A stretch of 12,811 nt of DNA from Synergistaceae bacterium. GTDB lineage: Bacteria; Synergistota; Synergistia; Synergistales; Synergistaceae. The stretch spans positions 1-12,811 of the forward strand of contig JAISWP010000160.1 of the NCBI GenBank assembly GCA_031271065.1. Reading direction: 5' to 3'. This document shows positions 6,772-12,811 of this stretch, piece by piece. The notes under the pieces were generated by a model. The model had not been told where the DNA came from and did not search any database. It saw nothing but the letters and a program-made list of their open reading frames with translations. Position 1 is the stretch's first letter; every line of letters starts with the position of its first letter. The translations under genes were made by a program, and so were the position numbers.

Positions 6772-7674
6772 CTACAGCTTGTCCTTCGTGAGGACGGTGA
6801 CGCCGGTGTCCACCGGGTCCTTCGAAACCGCCTTGCCCTCGAGGACCGCCACGGCGGCCTTCAGCCCCTCGTATCCCATCACGTCGGGATTCTGGGCCAT
6901 TGTGGCGATCAAAAAGCCGTTCCTGATGAGCTCGCGGAGGGCGTCGGACTGGTCGAAGCCTACTCCCAGCACCTTGCCGCCGGCCTCCTGTATGGCGTTG
7001 CCGACTCCGGTGGACGAGCCTTCGTTAGCGCCGAAAAGCCCGGCCACGCCCTGGGTGATGTAGCTGTCGGCTATCTCCTTGCTTTTCAGGACGTCGCCCT
7101 CTCCGTACTGGGTCTCGAGGATGGTGAACTTTGTGCCCTCGAACGCGGCGCGGAAGCCCTTTTCACGGGCGACAGTGCTGGCGGTGGCCGCGTTGACGTT
7201 CACTATGCCGATCTTGCCCTCACTGACTCCGGCGGACGCAAGAGCCTTGATGAGTTCCTTGCCAGCCGTGTTTCCCGCCGCTTCGTTATTCGTGGTGAAC
7301 GTGGCCTCCGCCGGGAAATTCGCGGGAGAGTCGACGTAGATTATCTTGACCCCTTCCGCGACCGCTTCCTTGAGGGCTTCGGTGACCGCGTCCGGGCCGT
7401 TGGCCGCGAGCAGTATCGCGTTCGCTCCGCCGGCTACCGCGTTGTTGATCATCTCGATCTGCTTCGCGTCGTCCTTGACATCGGGGGCCATCCAGCTGTA
7501 GGTGACATTTCCAGCCTCTTTGGCCGCCCTGTCAGCGCCTTCATTGACGCTGACCCAGTGGCGGTCCATCTGGTCCATCGTAATGAGGGTGACTTTGTAG
7601 CCGGCCGCTGCCGCGGCGCCGGTCATGAGCCCTAAAACCAGAACAAGCGCCATAACGAGACGTACTGCTTTCAT
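6772..7674 (-). CDS. Sugar ABC transporter periplasmic substrate-binding protein (RbsB-like)
   Basis: 300-aa periplasmic binding protein of the type-1 fold (Peripla_BP_4, ribose/galactose/allose class). The first ~24 residues form a Sec signal (short charged start, LVMALVLVLGLMTG core, AAAAAG cleavage region). There is no cysteine, so the mature protein should be soluble in the periplasm. Ligand-site positions typical of the family are visible: the early aromatic HW pair near residue 40, NNAVAGGANAILLAAN, YVDSP, REKGF, GANEGSS, VGFDQS and MAQNP. It captures a sugar or related polyol and delivers it to the permease encoded upstream. Identity of the sugar is not readable. RBS GGAGGT lies 8 nt before the ATG. 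It is the last gene of the transporter operon, 84 nt after the permease; I see no clear promoter or hairpin in that gap. Confidence 0.93.
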   Translation of the reverse strand: MKAVRLVMALVLVLGLMTGAAAAAGYKVTLITMDQMDRHWVSVNEGADRAAKEAGNVTYSWMAPDVKDDAKQIEMINNAVAGGANAILLAANGPDAVTEALKEAVAEGVKIIYVDSPANFPAEATFTTNNEAAGNTAGKELIKALASAGVSEGKIGIVNVNAATASTVAREKGFRAAFEGTKFTILETQYGEGDVLKSKEIADSYITQGVAGLFGANEGSSTGVGNAIQEAGGKVLGVGFDQSDALRELIRNGFLIATMAQNPDVMGYEGLKAAVAVLEGKAVSKDPVDTGVTVLTKDKL

Positions 7675-7758
7675 AATAGCTGACCTCCGTTGTGTTTTAA
7701 TTTTTGACGTGCCAGGTGCCTTGTACTGATTGCGGAACGCTGAAAACCTTTCCCCCTT

Positions 7759-8775
7759 TCAAGCGGTCCCCTTTTTCTTCAGCCACTTGCCGTTTCTCAC
7801 GACTATGTCGAGAAGCACTGATATGACGACTATGATGCCGACGGCTATGTTCCTTATGGCGACGGCGGCGCCGGAGAGCACCAGGCCGTTTTGAAGCACG
7901 CTCCAGATGGACGCCCCTATTACAGTGCCCAGGAGGAGCCCCTGCCCGCCGAGAGTGGACACTCCGCCTATGACGCTGGCGGCCACCGCGTACATTTCGT
8001 ACATGTTACCCGCGTCCATGGTTCCCACTCCGCCGGTGGCGCAGGTTATGAACCCGACTACGCAGGAGCAGAACGCGCTTACGAGATAAGCGGCCGTCAC
8101 GGTCCTGTTGATGTTGACCCCCGACATGCGCGCCGCCTCTATATTGCTGCCCGCCGCGTAGATGTGACGTCCGGTCCTGGTGCTGGACAGGATGAAATTG
8201 AATACGACCCACAGCACGGCCGCTATGATCACGGTGTTGAATATCCTGAGCCCGCCTATGGACACCTCCCCGTAATAGAACAGGTTGCGGAATCCCCGGG
8301 CCGCCTCACCTATTGAATCGGTGTTGCGGTTGTCGTTCACTATCTGCGCTATGCCCCGCGCGATGGTCATGGTTCCGAGCGTGGCGATGAAGGGGGGCAG
8401 TCCGCACAGCGCCACCAATTGTCCGTTCAAAAGGCCTATCAAAAGACAGCAGACTATCGTCACCGCGACCGCGGCAAGGGGACTGACCCCTCTGGTCATC
8501 AGCGTCGCGGAGATCATGCAGCTCATTCCCACCACCGACCCTATGGAGAGGTCTATATTACCCGTTATCAGCACGTAAGACTGGGCTATGCCGATGATGA
8601 GAATCGGGGCCAGCTGGCGCAGCAGGTTCCTGAGGTTGCGGGACGAGGTGAAATTCTCGCTGAGCATGCTGAAAGCGACAAAAATCAGCAATAGTCCGAC
8701 GGTGACGGTTATGACCTGGGGCATCCCCCTTATCGCCAGGATACGTCTGAGTGCTCCGCGGCGTTCCTCGCTCAT
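7759..8775 (-). CDS. Sugar ABC transporter permease (RbsC-like)
   Basis: 338-aa inner-membrane permease of the BPD_transp_2 (ribose/xylose/galactose) class, normal in length. Hydrophobic segments run through most of the protein. Family landmarks include ITGNIDLSIGS (70-80, counterpart of the GGIDLSVG motif), SNIEAARMSGVNI (the usual G-N-x-x-AA-x-x-SGI cytoplasmic segment) and GGVSTLGGQG near residue 275. The protein forms the translocation channel as a dimer, driven by the ATPase encoded just upstream. Its ATG overlaps the ATPase stop by 4 nt (ATGA), so the two are translationally coupled. Confidence 0.93.
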   Translation of the reverse strand: MSEERRGALRRILAIRGMPQVITVTVGLLLIFVAFSMLSENFTSSRNLRNLLRQLAPILIIGIAQSYVLITGNIDLSIGSVVGMSCMISATLMTRGVSPLAAVAVTIVCCLLIGLLNGQLVALCGLPPFIATLGTMTIARGIAQIVNDNRNTDSIGEAARGFRNLFYYGEVSIGGLRIFNTVIIAAVLWVVFNFILSSTRTGRHIYAAGSNIEAARMSGVNINRTVTAAYLVSAFCSCVVGFITCATGGVGTMDAGNMYEMYAVAASVIGGVSTLGGQGLLLGTVIGASIWSVLQNGLVLSGAAVAIRNIAVGIIVVISVLLDIVVRNGKWLKKKGTA

Positions 8776-10322
8776 ACAGCTTCCTCCTGTGCCGGACAGC
8801 CGGCGTCAATTTTTTTGATCTCGAACTGAGTGGCCTTTTCGAGTATCTTGTTCTGAGTGGCCTCGCCGCGCATAAACTCTCCGGTGATCCGCCCCTCGCA
8901 CATCACGATTATCCTGTCCGCGAAACCGATTATCTCGGGCATCTCCGACGATACGAACATGACCCCGATCCCGTTCCGCTTCAGCTCGTTCATGAGGTTG
9001 TATATCTCGACCTTGGCGGCGACGTCGATACCCCGGGTCGGTTCGTCGAAAATGACCACCCTCGAATTGCGGGCCAGCCACTTGCCGACCACCACCTTCT
9101 GCTGGTTGCCTCCGGACAGGCTGCCGGCGTTGACTTCGGGCCCCGAGAGCTTTATTGAGAGGTTTTTGACGGTCTCCCCGACCATGACGTCCTCCTTGCG
9201 GCGGTTTACCATGCCAGCCCCCTCGCAGACCATGTCCAGGTTCGGGAGGGTAATATTCTCCCGGACCGAGAGCCGGGTGCACAATCCGTCCTTTTTGCGG
9301 TCCTCGGGGGCAAGGACTATGCCCGCATCAATCGAGTCGGACGGACGGCCGATCGCTACCTCCCGCCCGTCGAGCCGCACCGACCCGGAGTCCTTGGGAT
9401 CGACTCCGAATATCGCCCTGGTGAGCTCCGTCCTCCCGGCCCCCATCAGCCCGGCTATGCCGACGATTTCTCCCTCGTAGAGTTCCAGGGACACGTCCCT
9501 CACGGCCTTGCCCGACGAGATGTTTCTCACCTCGAATATCTTCTTTCCCCTGGCACAGTCGACCCTCGGGAATTTTTCCTTTATCTCGCGCCCCACCATG
9601 TGGGAGATTATCTCATCCATTGTGATGGAAGCGAAATCCGCCGACGTGATGAAGCGCCCGTCGCGCATTATCGTGACCCGGTCGGTGATGTGCTTCAGCT
9701 CGTCCAGCCGGTGGGATATGTAAACTATGCCGCAGCCGCTCTCGCCGCGCAGCCTGCGAATGATCACGAACAGGTCCTCTATCTCCCGCGCGGTGAGGGC
9801 ACTGGTCGGTTCGTCCATTATGAGGATGCGGGCGTTCGACGAGAGGGCCTTCGCTATCTCCACCAGCTGCTGTTTCGAGACGGACAGATCCCCCACGGCG
9901 ATATCCGGGTCCATGTCGATGTTGATCCTGCGCAGCACCTCCGCCGCCATGCGGCTCATCTCTCGCTTTGCCAGCACGCCGTTTTTTATTATCTCCCGCC
10001 CCAGGAAGATGTTCTCCGCCACCGTGAGGTGTGAACAGAGGTTGAGCTCCTGATGTATGATGGATATCCCGAGAGCCTGAGCCTCCCGGGGGGTGAGGTC
10101 GCCGACGGGTCTGCCGAATATCCGGACGCTGCCGCTGTCCCGCGTGTAGACGCCGCTCAGTATCTTCACGAGCGTGGACTTGCCCGCTCCGTTCTCTCCC
10201 AGAAGCGCCACGACCTCCCCGGCGTTTACCCGGAACGACACGTCCTCCAGCACATTGACCCCGAAGAAAGACTTGTACACGTGCTCACATTCGGCCAGAC
10301 ACTCCACAGCACCCACCACCAT
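8772..10322 (-). CDS. Sugar ABC transporter ATP-binding protein, two fused ATPase domains (RbsA-like)
   Basis: 516-aa cytoplasmic ATPase with two nucleotide-binding domains, as in ribose/xylose/galactose importers. Domain 1: Walker A GENGAGKS (42-49), a Q-loop in IIHQELNL, signature LSVSKQQLVEIAKAL and Walker B ILIMDEPTSALT. Domain 2: the degenerate Walker A GLMGAGRTEL usual for this family, signature LSGGNQQKVVVGKWL and Walker B VVIFDEPTRGID. All elements look intact. Start choice: ATG 10322 gives a normal family N-terminus (ECEHVYKSFFGVNVLEDVSF) with AGAGGGGA 10 nt upstream. A longer frame reaches 10493 but adds 57 residues of Arg/Pro-rich sequence that includes the probable promoter. First gene of the operon ATPase-permease-binding protein. 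Confidence 0.95.
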   Translation of the reverse strand: MVVGAVECLAECEHVYKSFFGVNVLEDVSFRVNAGEVVALLGENGAGKSTLVKILSGVYTRDSGSVRIFGRPVGDLTPREAQALGISIIHQELNLCSHLTVAENIFLGREIIKNGVLAKREMSRMAAEVLRRINIDMDPDIAVGDLSVSKQQLVEIAKALSSNARILIMDEPTSALTAREIEDLFVIIRRLRGESGCGIVYISHRLDELKHITDRVTIMRDGRFITSADFASITMDEIISHMVGREIKEKFPRVDCARGKKIFEVRNISSGKAVRDVSLELYEGEIVGIAGLMGAGRTELTRAIFGVDPKDSGSVRLDGREVAIGRPSDSIDAGIVLAPEDRKKDGLCTRLSVRENITLPNLDMVCEGAGMVNRRKEDVMVGETVKNLSIKLSGPEVNAGSLSGGNQQKVVVGKWLARNSRVVIFDEPTRGIDVAAKVEIYNLMNELKRNGIGVMFVSSEMPEIIGFADRIIVMCEGRITGEFMRGEATQNKILEKATQFEIKKIDAGCPAQEEAV

Positions 10323-10372
10323 TCTTAGCACGTCCCCTCTGGGACATGCCGCGAAGATCATTACGACAATGA

Positions 10373-10537
10373 ACCGGTATATATTACGACTACGGCGCGG
10401 ATATTTCAACTCCCAAAAGCGCCTCGGCAGTCCTTGCCGCGGAACCGGGCGCGGGCGCGAAGGAGATATGGGACGGATACCCGGGCGCTCCATTCAAACG
10501 CCTTGAAGAGGCGAAAGACCGCCGGCAGACCGGATAA
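10373..10537 (+). pseudogene. Possible 3' remnant of a protein-coding gene
   Basis: Between stops at 10370 and 10535 one + frame reads as a plausible protein tail of 54 residues (for example AKEIWDGYPGAPFKRLEEA) with G/C-rich third positions like the surrounding genes. It has no ATG, GTG or TTG anywhere, so it cannot be an intact gene. It could be the surviving end of a deleted gene between the transporter and the glycyl radical enzyme, or a chance frame in G+C-rich DNA. I do not recognise the family. The antisense frame is also open, which weakens the case. Confidence 0.25.
10381..10409 (-). promoter_or_regulatory. Putative promoter of the sugar transporter operon
   Basis: On the minus strand TTGAAA (10404-10409, five of six) and TAATAT (10381-10386, four of six) are spaced 17 bp apart. 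The transcript would begin near 10374 and have a ~50-nt leader to the ATPase start. Moderate quality, as expected for a regulated sugar operon. Confidence 0.45.
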
Positions 10538-10568
10538 GCGACTGACGGGATTGCAAAGACGGGAGGAG

Positions 10569-10668
10569 AAGTTTTATTAATATTTTGTAAAAATCGTTTT
10601 AGACCTTTAAAACATTAATATATATCATTTACGCATCGTGACTTTAAATATTATTGAAAAATTTCATT
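10569..10668. promoter_or_regulatory. A+T-rich regulatory block upstream of the glycyl radical enzyme gene
   Basis: About 100 bp of markedly A+T-rich DNA in an otherwise G+C-rich window. It holds an inverted repeat GTTTTA/TAAAAC (10596-10601 and 10608-10613), two direct copies of ATTAATAT (10576-10583 and 10614-10621) that flank it, and a TGAAA-AA-TTTCA palindrome (10654-10665) just before the -35 of the next promoter. Position and symmetry suggest binding sites for one or more regulators. None matches a site I can name. Confidence 0.4.
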
Positions 10669-10696
10669 TGCATCGCCCTGTTTCAGGATATATAAT
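10668..10696 (+). promoter_or_regulatory. Promoter of the glycyl radical enzyme gene
   Basis: A perfect TATAAT (10691-10696) is preceded at 17 bp by TTGCAT (10668-10673, three of six). The predicted start near 10703 gives a ~60-nt leader to the ATG at 10764. A good -10 with a weak -35 suggests an activator-dependent promoter. It also argues against translation starting at the GTG at 10638. Confidence 0.5.
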
Positions 10697-10763
10697 CGAA
10701 GCGAAGAAATTTCGGCGCCAAAGCGCTCTAATCGCGAGGCTTGGGGAAAGGTGCGGCTTATTT

Positions 10764-12806
10764 ATGCGCAAGCGGGTCATTATATACGAAAATTTGATAA
10801 GTCAGAGGGTATGCGACCTGCGAACAATGATCGCGGCAGGAGCGCACAAAAAATATCGGACCGGCAGGCTCCCGGACATGGCGGAGATACACGGCGGCGG
10901 GGACTCAGACCCGCGGCGGGCCGCTTCTCGCCTCACGCGTTTGGCGTGCGAGGCTCAGTTTCCGGCGATACTGAACGGGGAGCGGATAGTGTTCACGGCG
11001 ACGACCCCCGGGGTCCAGTCTTTTTACACAGCCGCAAAAACATGGTTTCAAGAGTGCGGTTTATGTCCGCACGACTTCATATCGGATATATGCGTCGACT
11101 GGGAGATGCTGCTGAGAGAGGGGCTCGCCGGCAGAAAAAAAGCCGCCTCGGACAGATACGCCGCCGAGGGGGGAGAACGCCTCAAAGTGCTTTCCGAGAC
11201 GGTCGGAGAGGCCATAGACGCGGTGCTTGCCCTGGCGGAACGCTACAGAGAGTACGCGGCATCCCGGGGAGAGGACGACGTCGCGGCGGTTCTGGCCGCT
11301 GTTCCCGCGCATCCGGCGGGCACATACAGGGAGGCGCTCCAGTCGGTGAAGTTCGTCCATTCCGCCCTTCTGCTGTCGGGACACAGTGGCGTCGACCTGG
11401 GACGCTTCGACCAGTACATGTGGCCCTTCCTCTCCTCCGACGTGAGCGGCGGCGTCCTCGGCTGGGACGACGCCGCCGGCCTGACCGCGGAATTTCTGAT
11501 ATCGATCGGCAAGGACTCGGATATTTTCGCGAAATGCCCCTCCGGCGGAAGCCAGTCTCTTTCCCTGGGGGGCGTGGGCAGAAACGGCGAGCTCTGCGTC
11601 AACCGGCTCACAGACATAGTCCTCGACGCCGCCCGAATGCTCCGTCTGCCGGAACCTCTCATAAATCTTCGCGTGACGCCCGACACGCCGAAGTCTGTCA
11701 TCGTAAAATCCCTCGAAGCATCCGGGGCCTCCGTCCGAATCCGGTATTCCAATGACTCCGAGGTGATACCGGGGCTCGCCGCGCTGGGGTATGAAACGTC
11801 CGACGCCCGGAACTACAGCGTCGCTTCCGGAGGGGAGTTCCTGATACCTGGCCTCGGAATGGACCTGGTGAACGCCGGCGAAGTGCCGTTCCACCAGGCG
11901 GCGGACTCGGCCGTCGGCGAAGGGCTGGCCTCGGGGGATACGTTCGACGAAATAATGGAGCGCTGCGGCGCCCGTATCGCGCGTCAGACGGATGAAGCCG
12001 TAAGACGCGCGGGGGAAACGCGTCTTTTTCCCGCGCCTCTCTGCACGGCCCTCATGACCGGTCAGCTGGAGACGAAAGGAGATATCTCCGAGGGGGCGAA
12101 ATACAGCAATATCGGCGTTCACGCGCTGGGAGCGGTCAACGCCGCCGATTCCCTGTGCGAAGCGTGGAAACACCTGTTCGTAAATTCCTACGGCGCGGAA
12201 AAAGAGCCCGTGCCGCCGGGCAGCCCCTCGGGTTATCCCAGGACCGGCGACGACGACCCGGTGTCCAACGACATCCTGCGAAGATTATTCGCGTACTTCG
12301 CGGCGGCGTGCGAGCGGTTCAGTCCGGTCAGCGGCCGGTGGAACCGGGTCAGACCGGGAACGGGAAGGATGACCGGCGGAACCGGGGACGAGGCGGCCTC
12401 TCTCGCGTCCGTCTCTGGAGGGGGCGGGATAATCTGCCGCAGTCTCACTCCCGCGATCGGGACCCGAGTGAAGGAGCCCGAGAACGCGCTCCACACGTTC
12501 TCGATGATCGACTACAGGAGGGTATGCAACGGAGGCCCAGCGACTATAGAGTTCGCCGACTCGTCCCTGGGCGACAGGGCTTCTGTGGACAGGGCCGCGG
12601 ATATGGTCGAGTTTTTCGTCCTAGTCGGCTGCCAGCAGCTGCAGATACTCGTCATGAACGCGAATGACCTGGACAGCGCCCGCAGACACCCGGACCGCCA
12701 CGGCCGCATGATCGTCAGCGTATGCGGATGGGATATGAAATTCTGCGACCTGCCCGACGAATACCAGAGAGAAATCGTCCTGCGCTGCATCCCCTCGGAG
12801 GTTTGA
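10764..12806 (+). CDS. Glycyl radical enzyme homologue (PFL/glycerol dehydratase superfamily) lacking the active-site cysteine
   Basis: 680-aa homologue of the pyruvate formate-lyase / glycyl radical dehydratase superfamily. Family landmarks run throughout: GERIVFTATTPGV, an EALQSVKFVHSALLL helix, DLGRFDQYMWPFL, LSLGGVGRNGELCVNRLTDIVLD, LRVTPDTPKSV, YSNDSEVIPGLAALGYETSDARNY, and the C-terminal glycyl domain with VCGWDMKF (Gly655), DLPDEYQREIVLR and the preceding NDLDSARRHPDRH. Known enzymes place a thiyl-radical Cys in a G-C-x-E-type or C-W-E-type loop after DARxY. Here that loop reads SVASGGEF: Gly356 stands at the Cys position, while Glu358 is kept. The usual Arg of RVxGY is Ser652. Start ATG 10764 has AGGTG 10 nt upstream; the longer GTG frame from 10638 has A+T-rich codons and overlaps the promoter. 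Product, substrate and activity are unknown. It diverges from the sugar transporter. Confidence 0.85.
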   Translation: MRKRVIIYENLISQRVCDLRTMIAAGAHKKYRTGRLPDMAEIHGGGDSDPRRAASRLTRLACEAQFPAILNGERIVFTATTPGVQSFYTAAKTWFQECGLCPHDFISDICVDWEMLLREGLAGRKKAASDRYAAEGGERLKVLSETVGEAIDAVLALAERYREYAASRGEDDVAAVLAAVPAHPAGTYREALQSVKFVHSALLLSGHSGVDLGRFDQYMWPFLSSDVSGGVLGWDDAAGLTAEFLISIGKDSDIFAKCPSGGSQSLSLGGVGRNGELCVNRLTDIVLDAARMLRLPEPLINLRVTPDTPKSVIVKSLEASGASVRIRYSNDSEVIPGLAALGYETSDARNYSVASGGEFLIPGLGMDLVNAGEVPFHQAADSAVGEGLASGDTFDEIMERCGARIARQTDEAVRRAGETRLFPAPLCTALMTGQLETKGDISEGAKYSNIGVHALGAVNAADSLCEAWKHLFVNSYGAEKEPVPPGSPSGYPRTGDDDPVSNDILRRLFAYFAAACERFSPVSGRWNRVRPGTGRMTGGTGDEAASLASVSGGGGIICRSLTPAIGTRVKEPENALHTFSMIDYRRVCNGGPATIEFADSSLGDRASVDRAADMVEFFVLVGCQQLQILVMNANDLDSARRHPDRHGRMIVSVCGWDMKFCDLPDEYQREIVLRCIPSEV

Positions 12807-12811
12807 GGAAA
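12795..12811 (+). promoter_or_regulatory. Ribosome binding site for a downstream gene outside the window
   Basis: GGAGG overlaps the last codons of the glycyl radical enzyme gene, and the purine-rich GAGGAAA follows right after its stop at the window edge. This suggests a tightly coupled downstream gene, which for such enzymes is commonly the radical-SAM activating enzyme or a second enzyme subunit. The gene itself is not visible. Confidence 0.35.

Noticed and set aside
10323..10493. 57-residue N-terminal extension of the ABC ATPase
   Set aside because: Arg/Pro-rich sequence with no family similarity; it contains the probable promoter and RBS, and the normal ATPase N-terminus begins at the ATG at 10322.
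10638..10763. GTG-initiated N-terminal extension of the glycyl radical enzyme
   Set aside because: Codons are A+T-rich unlike the gene, the TATAAT promoter lies inside it, and homology begins after the ATG at 10764.
11061..12173. Long minus-strand open frame opposite the glycyl radical enzyme
   Set aside because: The + strand reading shows continuous superfamily homology; the antisense frame is open only because of G+C-rich codon structure.
1..12811. tRNA, rRNA, CRISPR array, insertion sequence or prophage features
   Set aside because: No cloverleaf-like segments, spaced direct repeats, transposase or phage genes were seen by eye.

Overview
This 12.8 kb window looks like an ordinary chromosomal stretch from a G+C-rich, probably anaerobic, diderm bacterium. 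Coding sequence is rich in G/C at third positions but uses the Ile codon ATA freely. The sugar-binding protein has a cleavable Sec signal without a lipobox cysteine, which fits a periplasm. A glycyl-radical-enzyme homologue points to anaerobic life. This combination reminds me of Synergistota, but that is an impression from codon style and gene content, not a phylogenetic result.

Left part (1-4164): an alkyladenine DNA glycosylase gene on + meets, tail to tail and 6 nt apart, a minus-strand gene for a four-TM protein with PAS-like and degenerate GGDEF domains. Behind it on the minus strand lie an exopolyphosphatase/GppA-type phosphatase with a C-terminal HD domain and a YjbQ/UPF0047 protein.

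Middle (4165-6650): a strong terminator hairpin ends a minus-strand two-gene unit made of a PadR repressor (TTG start, 1-nt TGATG overlap) and a membrane protein with a permease-prefix-like N-terminus. Upstream is a near-consensus promoter whose -10 sits in an imperfect 22-bp palindrome. Reading away from it on + is a REC-GGDEF response regulator with an intact GGEEF active site and an RxxD inhibitory site, but without the conserved REC switch Thr/Ser. The window therefore holds one apparently active and one apparently dead GGDEF protein.

Right part (6772-12811): a complete ribose/galactose-class sugar ABC transporter operon on the minus strand (ATPase, permease, periplasmic binding protein) diverges from a + strand glycyl radical enzyme (PFL/glycerol-dehydratase superfamily). 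The ~440-bp spacer contains an outward promoter for each side, an A+T-rich block with repeats, and a start-less reading frame that may be a gene remnant. The most notable observation is in the glycyl radical enzyme. The C-terminal glycine loop is kept, but the position of the catalytic thiyl-radical cysteine is a glycine (Gly356), and the usual Arg of the RVxGY motif is Ser652. This suggests either a pseudo-enzyme or unknown radical chemistry, linked by position to sugar uptake. The gene ends in a GGAGG-type sequence at the window edge, so a co-transcribed partner probably lies just outside.
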